From positions 62,001 through 126,000 of the IMG/VR virus record IMGVR_UViG_3300005466_000024: DNA of 64,000 nucleotides; one strand, given 5' to 3'. Positions 16,893 through 25,794 of the stretch are shown here, piece after piece. Both the position numbers and the translations under genes were made by a program. This DNA is from a virus. The first letter of the stretch is position 1, and each line of letters begins with the position of its first letter. The notes beneath the pieces were generated by a model, which ran no database searches, was not told the DNA's origin, and was given only the letters and a program-made list of their open reading frames with translations.

Positions 16893-19360
16893 TCGTCCCC
16901 GCCCCGCTTCCGCTGGTCCTGCGCACCGAACAGGTGCTGGCGCAGCTGGGACTTGGCCCGCTCCCCGACGCCCCGCTCGTTGGCGAATGCTTCGATGTCG
17001 CTCTCTCCGCCACGCGGTGCGCCGGGTGATTTGTCCACCCAGTCGTAGTAGTCGTCGATGACGCCACTGGTGCGTTGAGTGTCCGGGCCGCCCTCTTTCC
17101 GGACCGCCCCATCATCTTTTGGGCGCCCACCTCGTTTCGCGGCCCGTGCCGGGCCTTGCGGCATTGTCTCCACAGCGGCCATCGCCGGCTGCGGCGTATG
17201 CCCGACCGCCTTGTACCACTTGTCGTGCGAGAACCGGTCGTTGTCGGCCTTGAACATGTCGGCCAGGCCCTCGGCCAGCGGCCCCTTGTGTTCTGGTGGT
17301 AGCCCGGCGACCAGCTTGGCCATCTGCACGTAGTGCTTGCGGCTCATCGCCATGGCGACCATCTCGCGCAGTGATGCGGCGAGCTGCTGCGGGTCCGGGG
17401 GCGCGGCTCCCTGATCTGCGGCGGCGGGAGGCGCAGCAGCCGGGCCCGACTGGTCCGCAGCGGCCGGTGGTGGGGCACCGCCACCGGCCTGCGCCATCCC
17501 CGCGGGTGGCTGCGGCAGCACGTTGACCGTGCCCGCCGGCGGCTGCACGTTCAGCGGGTTGGCGGCCTGCATGGCCTGCTCCTCTTGCTGGACGATCTGC
17601 AGGGCCTGCTGCAGGGCGCCCACGCCCTGCTGGAATTCCTCGGCCTTCTGGTTGAGCAGCTGGGTCAGCGCCTCGTCGGCCTTCTGCAGGTAGTCGGGGG
17701 CGGCGGTACGCCGACCGGCTCCGATTTGATGGTGGGGGTTGTTGGTGGTCCAGCCAGGTCGCCCACGCCTGTTCCACTCCTCCGCGCTCAGCCCCTGCTG
17801 TACCCAGTCCGGATCCTGATGGCGAGGGTGTCCCGGGTGGTCCTCCGACTGCTCGGCGCTGTGTCGCGATGCCAGGTAACCCTGGCCGGTACCGAACTCC
17901 TCTGCCCCCACCGCGTCGGGCGCCTTGGGGTGCTTGTTGCGTCGTGCCGGGTCGGGGTTGCGCACCTGGCCGGGTGGTAGACCCACGATCGCGCCGTGAC
18001 CCTCACCCTCGCGCCGGGAGGCGGGTTTCTTCTTGCGGGGCTGATCGGTCTTGCGTCGCAGCGCAGCGAGCACCGTGTAGTACTCCCGGTCGGGACGTTT
18101 GGCCGCCCACACCTCCAGGGAGTCCACCGACGGACGTACCCGGCGTTGTGCACACCAGGCCGCGAACTTAGCCGCGGACTTGGCGAAGTCGGTGTCGGCG
18201 GGATCCCCGGTGTGTTCGGTGACCGGGGACTCGGTGTCGATGAACCGGTCCCGGACCTTCTCCCGGGCGCCCTGGTCGATACGGTCGAGGTAGCCCTTGA
18301 AGTCGCCCTCGGGGATCAGGTCGCCCTTCGACGGCCGGAAGGTCACGTCGTTGTTCATCGCCGGACCGGTCTTGTCGGCGACCCGTGATTCCTTCTCCTT
18401 GTGGTACTTGCGGGCGTGTTCCTCGTTCTCGTGGCAGCCGGGCCAGCAGGCGACACGGGCCGCCTTCGGTCGGCTCATGTCCTCGATCTTGTCGCAGGTT
18501 CCGGGGTGCTTGCCGTGCACCGACGGCATGTTGCACACCGACTTGGCGTCGTTGAGGTCTTTTTCGGTGCCGACTGGGAAGCTGCCGTGTGGTCCTGCGA
18601 AGGGGCCGGATTCCTTGGCCACGTCGCCGTCGCCGCGGTAGCTCTCGGCTTGATGTCGGCTGGACTGTTTGTCCTGGAAGTTGCGTAGCGGTTCGCCCTT
18701 GCGGCGGCGGCCGTCCTCGACCTGGTGGTAGATCTTGCCGCAGTACGCGTCGGGATCGGCGGCGTTGCTGTTCTGTCTGGTGCAGTCCTCCCAGCCGGAG
18801 TAGCCCGCGAACGGGCCGTGCAGCCGGTCGCTGTCGGCATTCTTGCGGGAGGCATCGTGGTGCAGTCGCGACGGATCGACCGATTGCACGATGCTTCCTG
18901 CCGGTGTCTTGCCGGGCCCCTGAATGTCGCTGGGGATCCCCGGCGCATAGGCGCCGGTACCGGTGCCGGCCTGAGCCTGCTCGTCGGCTCCCCCCATGGT
19001 CATCCCCGGTGCTGGCACACCGGGTCCCCCGAACGGGCTGTCGACGCTCAGGCCTCCGGAGGGGCTGCTGGGGTCCACGTCGGCCCCCAGCTTGGCCCGG
19101 AACTCGGCTTCCAGTGGCTTGAGGACGCGCCGGATCACCCCGGATCGCGGGAACACGTGCGGGGTCATGGTGCGGATGGCGTCGTCGCGGATCAGCGCCA
19201 GCCGGTCCCGGTATTCCTCGAGGTCCCTGGCCGCGAACAGAAACGACCCGAACCGTTCGCGGACGTCGTACACGGCAGCGGCCAGCTGGTTGGCGGCCTC
19301 GCGCTGCTGGTACTTGATTTCGCTGTCCGACGCCACCAGGTTCTCGAACATGCCGCTCAT
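16865..19360 (-). CDS. large structural protein upstream of portal (zero-frame product)
   Basis: An 831-aa protein. Residues 1-90 are helical (YQQREAANQLAAAVYDVRER). The middle is Gly/Pro-rich with a Cys/His-rich stretch at about 190-310. A coiled-coil part with Gln repeats lies near 570-600, then a Pro/Ala-rich linker and a helical C-terminus (DIEAFANERGVGERAKSQL). It lies between the lysis cassette and the portal gene, so it is probably a virion or portal-associated protein. Just before its stop it carries a -1 frameshift signal that would add a 153-residue zinc-ribbon domain to a fraction of molecules. ATG 19360 has GGAG upstream. Confidence 0.7.
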   Translation of the reverse strand: MSGMFENLVASDSEIKYQQREAANQLAAAVYDVRERFGSFLFAARDLEEYRDRLALIRDDAIRTMTPHVFPRSGVIRRVLKPLEAEFRAKLGADVDPSSPSGGLSVDSPFGGPGVPAPGMTMGGADEQAQAGTGTGAYAPGIPSDIQGPGKTPAGSIVQSVDPSRLHHDASRKNADSDRLHGPFAGYSGWEDCTRQNSNAADPDAYCGKIYHQVEDGRRRKGEPLRNFQDKQSSRHQAESYRGDGDVAKESGPFAGPHGSFPVGTEKDLNDAKSVCNMPSVHGKHPGTCDKIEDMSRPKAARVACWPGCHENEEHARKYHKEKESRVADKTGPAMNNDVTFRPSKGDLIPEGDFKGYLDRIDQGAREKVRDRFIDTESPVTEHTGDPADTDFAKSAAKFAAWCAQRRVRPSVDSLEVWAAKRPDREYYTVLAALRRKTDQPRKKKPASRREGEGHGAIVGLPPGQVRNPDPARRNKHPKAPDAVGAEEFGTGQGYLASRHSAEQSEDHPGHPRHQDPDWVQQGLSAEEWNRRGRPGWTTNNPHHQIGAGRRTAAPDYLQKADEALTQLLNQKAEEFQQGVGALQQALQIVQQEEQAMQAANPLNVQPPAGTVNVLPQPPAGMAQAGGGAPPPAAADQSGPAAAPPAAADQGAAPPDPQQLAASLREMVAMAMSRKHYVQMAKLVAGLPPEHKGPLAEGLADMFKADNDRFSHDKWYKAVGHTPQPAMAAVETMPQGPARAAKRGGRPKDDGAVRKEGGPDTQRTSGVIDDYYDWVDKSPGAPRGGESDIEAFANERGVGERAKSQLRQHLFGAQDQRKRGGDDPKAGRARA

Positions 19361-19420
19361 CGCTGACTCCGTCCATCCAGTCGGCCGAGAGGGATCCTCT
19401 CTATGCCTTCTGGCGGCAAC

Positions 19421-19831
19421 TCACCCCGGTGCACGCACCTCGCACTGGGGGAACGGGTGCGCCTTGAAGTACTGCTCCATATCGGCGGCGGTGACGTAAT
19501 CCCCGGGTGTGGCCGGATCGTGGGAGACGAACGTTGTGCGGAACTCTATCCACCCCTTGAGCACTTCCAGGGTGTCGGCATTGCATTTCTCCTGCGCAGT
19601 GTCCCGGGCCATGGTTTGGGACACGTAGGTGTTGAACCGGTGGGTTAGCACGATCAGGTCCGCGACCACCAGCAGCGCCACGACGGTGAAGAACACGCTC
19701 AGCGCCATGTTGATCCGTTGCTCGGTGGCTTCGGTGCCCCTGGTGTGCATCCACTGCCAGCCCGCGATACCGCCCAGCACGAAGATCGCGGCCGCCACCC
19801 CCACCAACCCGAGGAACACGGTCCACGTCAT
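19421..19831 (-). CDS. two-TM membrane protein, lysis-cassette candidate
   Basis: A 136-aa protein with two hydrophobic segments: residues about 3-27 (FLGLVGVAAAIFVLGGIAG) and about 43-66 (SVFFTVVALLVVADLIVL). The C-terminal half is soluble and acidic. It belongs to a set of three membrane proteins after the lysin genes. It may act as a holin partner, antiholin or spanin-like factor; which one cannot be told. Confidence 0.65.
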   Translation of the reverse strand: MTWTVFLGLVGVAAAIFVLGGIAGWQWMHTRGTEATEQRINMALSVFFTVVALLVVADLIVLTHRFNTYVSQTMARDTAQEKCNADTLEVLKGWIEFRTTFVSHDPATPGDYVTAADMEQYFKAHPFPQCEVRAPG

Positions 19832-20040
19832 GTCGGCCCCCCGTTTTTCGTGCCGGCCAACGATTTTGCGCTGAACCAGAACCCGATGATCGTGAGCATC
19901 GCCCCGTCCAGGCTGGGGGTGGTGGGGAAGTCGCCGAACAACCGGAGGGCAAAGGCGGTCAGCCACGTCAGCGAGATCAGGATGGTCAGGCCGGTGAGCA
20001 CCGAACCTCTAATGATCTTCGGGAGGCTGCTGTTTTGCAC
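19828..20040 (-). CDS. small membrane protein, lysis-cassette candidate
   Basis: A 70-aa protein starting at GTG 20040. Two hydrophobic stretches lie at about residues 15-36 (TGLTILISLTWLTAFALRL) and 47-62. It overlaps the holin gene by 32 nt and the next gene by 4 nt (ATGA), so expression is tightly linked. Size and topology fit a second holin or antiholin. Confidence 0.6.
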   Translation of the reverse strand: MQNSSLPKIIRGSVLTGLTILISLTWLTAFALRLFGDFPTTPSLDGAMLTIIGFWFSAKSLAGTKNGGPT

Positions 20041-20377
20041 GAAAGGGCACCTCCCCTTCGTCTGTTTGCTGAGGCGCGGCCGTGGACTCGGAGGCCGCCG
20101 GCGTCGCGGCAGATGGCACCGCCGCGACGACCTTGGTGAACGATGCCGTGCCCGAACGTGGTGCACTCAGGATGCTCATGCCGATGCTCAGGATGGCCAT
20201 GCCCGAACCGGACAGCAGGGCTGCGTTCCACGGGAACCCCTGGATGGTCACGTTGGTCACCGCTCCCCCGGATGCGGACAGCATCCCGCCCGTGACCAGG
20301 AAGCCCTGGATGAAGCTCTTGACGGCACGCTCCAGTGCGTCGGCCCAGAAGTCTCTGGTCACCAGTACCGAGGCCAT
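20009..20377 (-). CDS. holin, r1t-like
   Basis: A 122-aa protein. The N-terminus FWADALERAVKSFIQGFL matches the r1t-type holin pattern (Trp, Glu-Arg, Lys-Thr/Ser-Phe-x-Gln). Two membrane segments follow, at about residues 22-42 and 50-70. The C-terminal 50 residues are Pro/Ala/Ser/Glu-rich and soluble. It would form the membrane lesions that let lysin A reach the wall. ATG 20377 is preceded by GTGAGGAGG. Just downstream of the lysin B and 119-aa genes, as expected for a lysis cassette. Confidence 0.75.
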   Translation of the reverse strand: MASVLVTRDFWADALERAVKSFIQGFLVTGGMLSASGGAVTNVTIQGFPWNAALLSGSGMAILSIGMSILSAPRSGTASFTKVVAAVPSAATPAASESTAAPQQTDEGEVPFRAKQQPPEDH

Positions 20378-20401
20378 CGGTACCTCCTCACGTCCGTAGA
20401 C

Positions 20402-20761
20402 TCAGCCGAACCCGGGGATCCTCGGGAACAGGTTCTTGATGTTGGTGAACAGGTTGGTCACCACGCTGTTGATCTCGGTGGTGAGGTTTCGGCCGAGGGT
20501 GTCGAGGTCGCCGGTGATGTTCTGGCCGACGGTGGAGATGCTGGTGCCGACTTCACCGATGATCTTGTCGATGTCCTCGGCGGTGTGGTTGGTGATCTCG
20601 GTGATCACCCGGTCACTCTGGCCGATCACAGCGCCGGTGACACCCTCGACGACGCCCGCGGTGACGCTCTCGATCAGCTTGTCCAGGTTCTCCGGCTTGG
20701 TCAGCTCGACGATGATCGGCGCCACCACGTTCTCGTTGATCCAGTTCCCGATACGGCTCAT
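20402..20761 (-). CDS. 119-aa helical protein in the lysis cassette
   Basis: An alpha-helical, amphipathic protein with many Ile, Val, Thr and Asn residues and a heptad-like pattern in the middle (ITEITNHTAEDIDKIIGEVG). It has no signal peptide. The start overlaps the lysin B stop by 4 nt (ATGA). It may be a tail or lysis accessory protein; the family is not recognised. Confidence 0.65.
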   Translation of the reverse strand: MSRIGNWINENVVAPIIVELTKPENLDKLIESVTAGVVEGVTGAVIGQSDRVITEITNHTAEDIDKIIGEVGTSISTVGQNITGDLDTLGRNLTTEINSVVTNLFTNIKNLFPRIPGFG

Positions 20762-21657
20762 GCGGCCAGCTCCTTTCCCAGGTTGGTCAGATAGTTGGTG
20801 GCCGGCAGCGAGTCGTAGCGCCAGTGGGGGGCCTGGACCCCCTGACTGGCGAACAGGATCCCGTTGTAGATGGCCTGGAACAGCGGCCAGACATGGCTGA
20901 ACGGTTGCTCGAACAAGTCGATGGCCGCCTTGGCGAGCCCGTAGAGGCTCTTGCCGCTGAAATTCTGGATGAGGTTGTAGATGATCGTCTCGTCGTGCCC
21001 GACGACGGTCTGCCTATTCCACGGCTCATCGCCGACCGGGGCGGAGGTGTACAGGTCGCCGTCGTTGGCGAAATCGTAGACGGCGATCTGCCCGGCCAGC
21101 GGGTGCCCGGCGGGGAACAGGCACTCGCTGGGGCGTAGGCAATCGGGTCCGGCGATGCCGCCGGTGGTGTAACCGTCATCGAGGTCGGGCACTGGGTGTC
21201 CCCACAGCTCGGTGTTGCCGTAGGCGATGCCCGGGGCGCGTAATGGGTTGCCGTAGGTGATCACCCCGAGGCAGTCGTTGAGTCGCCCATGCAATTGCCC
21301 TGCGGGGGAAAGGATGTGGTCGCGCCACACCTTGCAGGCGACGATGGCGCCCTGCGAGTACCCATCGAGCACGAACTTCCACGGGTGCGGGTACACGAAC
21401 GGATCGATGTCACTGGGGGACAGCAGCCGCACCGTTTCGTGCACACCGGCCAGCACACTGGGCCCCATCGGCGCGACCGCCGCGGGATAGCCCACACCCT
21501 GCCAGTGCCAGTTCTTCCCGTTGGGTGCGCCCCAGCACTGACCGAGGGCGATCAGTGCTGGGTCGCTGAGCGCGGCACCGGCTTCCGCTGGGTACTGGCC
21601 GGGGATCCAGTCCCAGGCGGCGCCGGTGCCGGCGATCGTGAGCAGGACCACTGGCAT
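20758..21657 (-). CDS. lysB: lysin B, mycolylarabinogalactan esterase
   Basis: A 299-aa alpha/beta hydrolase with the cutinase-type nucleophile motif GYSQG (Ser near residue 101), a downstream Asp region (YDFANDGDLYT, Asp near 203) and a His (VVGHDETIIYN, near 225). LysB cuts the ester bond between mycolic acids and arabinogalactan and so frees the outer membrane of mycobacteria during lysis. Presence of this gene is the best evidence for a mycolate-bearing host. The start is ATG 21657, next to the stop of the preceding gene. Confidence 0.9.
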   Translation of the reverse strand: MPVVLLTIAGTGAAWDWIPGQYPAEAGAALSDPALIALGQCWGAPNGKNWHWQGVGYPAAVAPMGPSVLAGVHETVRLLSPSDIDPFVYPHPWKFVLDGYSQGAIVACKVWRDHILSPAGQLHGRLNDCLGVITYGNPLRAPGIAYGNTELWGHPVPDLDDGYTTGGIAGPDCLRPSECLFPAGHPLAGQIAVYDFANDGDLYTSAPVGDEPWNRQTVVGHDETIIYNLIQNFSGKSLYGLAKAAIDLFEQPFSHVWPLFQAIYNGILFASQGVQAPHWRYDSLPATNYLTNLGKELAA

Positions 21658-21658
21658 G

Positions 21659-21997
21659 TCATGCCCCCGGCATGCCCTTGAGGTCGATCTTGGTGGCTTC
21701 GCACAGCTTGCGCAGCATGAAGTTGTTCTGCTCGGCGAGCAGGTGCTGACGGCTCACCTGGTCGCGCAGCCCCCACCGGTTGCTCTTCGGGTTGGGCTGC
21801 TGCTTGGTGTAGGTGGTCCAGTCCTGGAATCGCAGCAGGTCCCACACCGCCCGGTTGAGCCAGCCCCGGATGTCCCACGCCTGCCAGGCACCCTGTCCGT
21901 TGGGGCCGGGGAAGTCGTCGGCGGTCGCCCCGTCGTACAGTTTGATCTTGTCGCCGGGGTTGATGAACTGCAGGTTCACGTCATCGATGGCGGCCAA
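21659..21997 (-). CDS. 112-aa hypothetical protein between the lysins
   Basis: Starts at TTG 21997, directly after the stop of the preceding gene; the upstream AAGGGCTGG could be the ribosome site. The protein is rich in Trp, Asn and Gln with helical segments (RDQVSRQHLLAEQNNFMLRK). Part of the lysis operon. Function unknown. Confidence 0.6.
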   Translation of the reverse strand: MAAIDDVNLQFINPGDKIKLYDGATADDFPGPNGQGAWQAWDIRGWLNRAVWDLLRFQDWTTYTKQQPNPKSNRWGLRDQVSRQHLLAEQNNFMLRKLCEATKIDLKGMPGA

Positions 21998-21998
21998 T

Positions 21999-22292
21999 TC
22001 AGTGCACCCAGCCCTTCACTTTCGCCAGGGCGTCGCGCAGCTTGCGCAGCGGCGCCTCGTATTGGTCGGGGATGAGCCAGCCGAACTTGAGGACCACGTC
22101 GAGCGCATCGATGACGGTGGTGAGCGCCTCGGCCACCATGCCCTTGGCGTCGCCCACGTCCACGCTCGTGGGCAGTCCGAGGAAGCTGCGGGGTGCCAGC
22201 GGGTTGTCCGCCGAGTGTTCGGACAACGCCCGATTCACCGCCTGGTTGACGGCGGTGGCGACATCGTCGGGTACGGATTCGGATTCGGTCAT
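21999..22292 (-). CDS. 97-aa hypothetical protein in the lysis cassette
   Basis: ATG 22292 has AGAGGAGC upstream. The first half is acidic and Ser/Ala-rich, the second half amphipathic and helical (GMVAEALTTVIDALDVVLKF), and it ends in KVKGWVH. It lies 14 nt after lysin A. It could be a chaperone-like partner of the lysins (inference). Confidence 0.6.
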   Translation of the reverse strand: MTESESVPDDVATAVNQAVNRALSEHSADNPLAPRSFLGLPTSVDVGDAKGMVAEALTTVIDALDVVLKFGWLIPDQYEAPLRKLRDALAKVKGWVH

Positions 22293-22306
22293 GGTGGTAG
22301 CTCCTC

Positions 22307-23794
22307 TTACTTGCTGGGCTTGGTGAAGAACGCCATGGTCGATGGCGCGTTCGTCGGTGGAGCCGCATCGATGCCGGCGGTGGCGGTGCGTGGGGAGTTC
22401 GCCGCGGTGGACGGTTGCGGTTCCTCGGTGGGTGGGGTGTCCTCGGGCGGGGCGAAGCCGGGGAGGTTCAACGCCTTGCCGATCACTGCCAGTGCATCGA
22501 CGACGCTGCGGTTGCCCAGTTGCGGCCACCCGGCCCCGTAGCCGTCCATCTGTCGCGGGCCGGCGAGTTGCTCGTAGGTCAGTATCTGGTAGTCGGGCCG
22601 TCCTGGGTCGGGGTGGGGGGGCGGTTCCGGCGACGGAGGTACTGGAGTGGGTGGGGTGACGACGTGACCCCATTGCCCATAGTCTTCGCGGTGCGCCTCG
22701 TTGTAGTCGCACTGCACGCCCCCGACGTACTTGTAGCCCAGTTTGTTGCGCTGGACGATGTTGACGCGGCTGTCGACGTTGCCACCCGACCACGCCTGGG
22801 TCTGCCACAGGTAGTGGCAGACCCCGGCGTTCAGTGCCCGCATGCCCACCCAGTACGCACCGTAGAGGCCGACCTTGTCGGGGCCACCGAGCACGTCGCC
22901 ACAGGCCCGCAGGTAGTCGTTGACGACGGGCTGCTGGGACTCGGCCTCATCGAAGTCGCAGGAGAAGTAGATGACGCCGTCGGCGGGGCCGCCGCAGTGC
23001 ACCACCCAGTCGCGTGCCCGCTGGGCATCGGTGTGGCCCGCCTGGTAGCCACCGAGCATGAAGTCGGCGGTGGTCTCCCAGTTGGATACGATCTCGATGC
23101 CGTTGGCTTTCAGGTCGGCGGCCTCCTGGGGCAGGAGTTGCTTGCCGGGCAATGCGGGTCCGCCGTCGGACAGGTACCGGCAGACGAAGCGCACCCCCGC
23201 GGCTTTGAGGTCCTGTCCGGAGGGTCGGCCGCCGGCGTAGTCCAGCCCCAACGGGTAGCCCATGGGTTGTCGCCAGTTGCCGGCGTCCTCGGTGATCGGG
23301 CCATCGAGTACCCAGTGGTCGTTCCAGTAGTTGTCGGCCATGTCCATGGCGCCGTGCCCTCGGGTGCAGGTGCCGTGGCTGCCGTTGGACTCCATCAGCC
23401 AACCGTCGATCTCGCACTGCATGTGACTGTTGGGGCCGCCGCCGTAGTGCCCGATGTTGACCTTGATCGGGTAGGGGTTGTTCAGTAGATCCTGCTGGCT
23501 TACCCGCCGGAATCCCTTGAACGGGCCAGGGAACGTCTCGGTGGTGAACTGGCGTGCCCATGGCACCGCGAACCCGTCGGGGCCCAGCAGGGCGATGCCG
23601 ATGACGGTGCCGTTCGCGCCGGAACAGTCGGCGCCCACCCCGAAGTTGAACGCGTTGTACACCCCGCCGTACTCGTACTGTTCGCCGGGCCCGGCATCGA
23701 TGTCTCCGGACTGGGCCAGACCCTGCGCATCGGTGGTGAGCCGATCCAGGAACACGCGCTTCGCGAATTCCACACGCGACCTAAGCAGGGCCAT
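22307..23794 (-). CDS. lysA: lysin A, endolysin with peptidase and DUF1906 domains
   Basis: A 495-aa endolysin. Residues 1-165 resemble an N-terminal Cys peptidase: Cys in ADCSG near residue 57 and His in NSHMQCE near residue 125. Residues about 180-380 match DUF1906, the Rv2525c-like glycoside-hydrolase-type domain (FVCRYLSDGG, then SCDFDEAES). A Pro-rich linker follows, and a short C-terminal domain (YEQLAGPRQMDGYGAGWP) may bind the wall. Together with the holins and LysB it degrades the mycobacterial wall. The peptidase bond specificity is not clear from the sequence. Confidence 0.85.
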   Translation of the reverse strand: MALLRSRVEFAKRVFLDRLTTDAQGLAQSGDIDAGPGEQYEYGGVYNAFNFGVGADCSGANGTVIGIALLGPDGFAVPWARQFTTETFPGPFKGFRRVSQQDLLNNPYPIKVNIGHYGGGPNSHMQCEIDGWLMESNGSHGTCTRGHGAMDMADNYWNDHWVLDGPITEDAGNWRQPMGYPLGLDYAGGRPSGQDLKAAGVRFVCRYLSDGGPALPGKQLLPQEAADLKANGIEIVSNWETTADFMLGGYQAGHTDAQRARDWVVHCGGPADGVIYFSCDFDEAESQQPVVNDYLRACGDVLGGPDKVGLYGAYWVGMRALNAGVCHYLWQTQAWSGGNVDSRVNIVQRNKLGYKYVGGVQCDYNEAHREDYGQWGHVVTPPTPVPPSPEPPPHPDPGRPDYQILTYEQLAGPRQMDGYGAGWPQLGNRSVVDALAVIGKALNLPGFAPPEDTPPTEEPQPSTAANSPRTATAGIDAAPPTNAPSTMAFFTKPSK

Positions 23795-23820
23795 GGAGTG
23801 CCTCCTCGCCCCTTCTGTCG

Positions 23821-24051
23821 CTAATCCGCGGTCAACGCGGACCGCGCCCCCTCCGCCGACAGGTGTTCACAGAAGTGGTCGAGCACTCGGCCGACCGGAT
23901 GATGGCTGAAGACATCGACGTTCTGGCCCCCGATGTCGACGACGCACAGGTACTCGTAGGACCCGTGGTCGTGGACCTTCCTCCGGTACAGGTCTGCCAG
24001 CATCGAGTAGACGAACCGGCCGATCTCCTCGCGTTCGGTGAGTGTGAGCAT
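23821..24051 (-). CDS. 76-aa hypothetical protein
   Basis: ATG 24051 with TAGGGGGCG upstream. The protein is compact and mixed alpha/beta, starting MLTLTEREEIGRFVYSML, with several His residues in its second half (HHPVGRVLDHFCEHL). No family recognised. Confidence 0.65.
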   Translation of the reverse strand: MLTLTEREEIGRFVYSMLADLYRRKVHDHGSYEYLCVVDIGGQNVDVFSHHPVGRVLDHFCEHLSAEGARSALTAD

Positions 24052-24064
24052 GATGCGCCCCCTA

Positions 24065-24682
24065 CTAGTCGCTGAGGAAGAGCAGCTCTCCGGGCAGGTT
24101 GGTCGGCGGGGATGATGGCGCGGCCGCGACGCGGGGCCGCGACGCCCGGTGATCGAGGCCGGTGACCTGGTGGACGAACGCGGCGGTGAGTGCGCGGGAA
24201 CGCGCAACCGGCAGGGTGGAAGTGGCGACGTCGGCGTGGCGGCGGGCCCGTTCGGCCAGTTCGCTGCGGGCGGGCCGGTCATCCTGGTCGGCGAAGAACC
24301 GGGCCGCCTCCAGGGTCACCCAGCGCCGATCCCGATCCGACAGCTGTTCCCTACCGGCGGTTCGGGTGACGGGATCCTCCCGATGGGTGGCCCCATTCAG
24401 CAGGTCGTCGCGCAGACCGGCCAGCGCCTCCCGGTCGCGGGAGAGTTCGTTGATCGCCGCCAGGTGCTCGCCGCAGTCCCCGATGGGCAGGTCTGCCACC
24501 GCCGAGCGGGCGGCATTCAGTAGGCGATCACATTCCTTCAGGCGGGCGTCCACGCAGTGGACGCCGCCGTCGAACCAGCCGCTGCCGACGGGTTCGCGGG
24601 CCTCTCGCCACGAGGCGAGGCGCTGGGTGAACGTCGTCCTGACGGGTCGATTGGGGGCAGGATTGTCGGTGCGGAACAACAT
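24065..24682 (-). CDS. 205-aa helical hypothetical protein
   Basis: Alpha-helical, Arg/Ala/Asp-rich protein with a strong GGTGAGGAGG ribosome site. The part near residues 70-150 may form a coiled coil. Only two Cys residues and no motif of a known family. It starts the small-gene run after the terminase and ahead of lysin A. Confidence 0.6.
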   Translation of the reverse strand: MLFRTDNPAPNRPVRTTFTQRLASWREAREPVGSGWFDGGVHCVDARLKECDRLLNAARSAVADLPIGDCGEHLAAINELSRDREALAGLRDDLLNGATHREDPVTRTAGREQLSDRDRRWVTLEAARFFADQDDRPARSELAERARRHADVATSTLPVARSRALTAAFVHQVTGLDHRASRPRVAAAPSSPPTNLPGELLFLSD

Positions 24683-24700
24683 GATGTCCTCCTCACCTTT

Positions 24701-24799
24701 TCAGGGCCAGATCGGTTCCTGCGGCTCGTAAACGACCGGCCAGGTGTGGATCTGGTCGATCATCCGTTCGTAGCGCGGCTCCTCGCCACTGACCGGCAC
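24701..24799 (-). CDS. possible 32-aa peptide
   Basis: The only protein-like reading of the 209-bp gap between the genes at 24065-24682 and 24892-25227. GTG 24799 starts a Trp/Tyr/Pro-rich peptide ending VVYEPQEPIWP. Upstream codons in this frame are also protein-like up to a TAA near 24842 but offer no start. The ribosome site is poor. It may be a relic of a longer gene. Confidence 0.3.
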   Translation of the reverse strand: MPVSGEEPRYERMIDQIHTWPVVYEPQEPIWP

Positions 24800-24891
24800 G
24801 ACGAGCCATTCCGGTCCTCGCCAGCATCCACCGTCACGGCATTATGGCGACATCCCTGGTTTCGGGGTGCACGCGCACGGTGCCGACGTGG

Positions 24892-25227
24892 TCATTCATC
24901 CCTGTGCTTCCCATAGAACATCTCCACCGCCGCGTCGGCGGCCTGTCGTCTCGTCATGCTCGACGGATCCCCATCCCCATGGCCGTCCCGGCACGAACAC
25001 TGACCGTCTTGGTGGCCGACCGAGCCGATGACCTGGCGCAGCCAGCAGTTGCGGTGGTAGCACACGTTGTGGGGCACGACGGCGAAAGCGACCGAAAGGA
25101 CGACCCCGGAGTCGTTGTCGCCGATCGTCTCGTCGCACCAGCCACACAGCTGACCCACCGGGGTGTCGACGTGACTGTCCGGCGCGCAGACGGACGCGTC
25201 CCAGGCCTGTCCGAACCAGGTCACCAT
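24892..25227 (-). CDS. zinc-binding hypothetical protein
   Basis: A 111-aa protein with CGWC near residue 28 and CYHRNC near residue 56, probably a zinc knuckle of the Cys4 or Cys3His type, and a second Cys pair (CSC) near residue 77. It overlaps the next upstream gene by 7 nt. Several zinc-knuckle genes lie in this part of the window. Function unknown. Confidence 0.6.
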   Translation of the reverse strand: MVTWFGQAWDASVCAPDSHVDTPVGQLCGWCDETIGDNDSGVVLSVAFAVVPHNVCYHRNCWLRQVIGSVGHQDGQCSCRDGHGDGDPSSMTRRQAADAAVEMFYGKHRDE

Positions 25228-25559
25228 CGTGGTCCGCCGCCGGGATACCCGATGTGGTTGTCGAGGATGAAATTCGCATTGGCCATCGGGCGCTGCTGCT
25301 CGACCACACCGGTACCGCCGCAGGCGTGGCAGTTACCCATCTGCACCAGACCACCCCGGCAGGGACAGCCGGTGGACCCGTTGCAGCATTCGACCTCCCA
25401 GGTACCCCGGCCACCACAAGCACGGCACGTTTCCGGCGCGGGCCGATCATGCTCCTCGAGCAGGTGCAGCAACGCCTGCCCACCGCCAGGGGTCATGTCA
25501 CCATTGGCCACGCAGTCCCGCGCGAACGCAGTCAGATGTGCTTTCAGCTCCGGATCCAT
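25221..25559 (-). CDS. DnaJ-type zinc-finger protein
   Basis: A 112-aa protein starting MDPELKAHLTAFA. Its second half has repeated Cys-x-x-Cys-Gly-Gly motifs (CRACGGRG near residue 56 and CHACGGTG near residue 85) around a Cys-rich loop, which is the pattern of the DnaJ central domain. Such domains bind unfolded protein or nucleic acid. No J domain is present. Confidence 0.7.
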   Translation of the reverse strand: MDPELKAHLTAFARDCVANGDMTPGGGQALLHLLEEHDRPAPETCRACGGRGTWEVECCNGSTGCPCRGGLVQMGNCHACGGTGVVEQQRPMANANFILDNHIGYPGGGPRW

Positions 25560-25569
25560 GGGGAGCCTC

Positions 25570-25794
25570 TCATTCCGGTTCCCGGATCGCGGGGAATCCG
25601 AACTGGTCCTCTGCGCCAGTGCAGCCCGGGGAACCGCACCAGCAGATGTCGTGGTCGTATGCGGGATCGGACTCGTCGCATGGTCCCCGGCCATCGGCGG
25701 TGACCATGAATGGGTACAGATGCACGGGCAGACCACCGTCGTCGTAGAGATGGCCGTCATACCAGCGGCCCGGCCAACCCAGACGCTCAGACAT
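25570..25794 (-). CDS. 74-aa Cys-containing hypothetical protein
   Basis: Starts ATG 25794 (MSERLGWPGRWYDG) and overlaps the preceding gene by 8 nt. A metal-type cluster of Cys and Asp residues lies near residues 43-58 (CDESDPAYDHDICWCGSPGC). No family recognised. Confidence 0.6.
   Translation of the reverse strand: MSERLGWPGRWYDGHLYDDGGLPVHLYPFMVTADGRGPCDESDPAYDHDICWCGSPGCTGAEDQFGFPAIREPE

Noticed and set aside
16711-17130. A 139-codon minus-strand frame over the frameshift site
   Set aside because: It is Arg/Pro-rich and competes with two better frames; the zinc-ribbon frame has the protein-like pattern.
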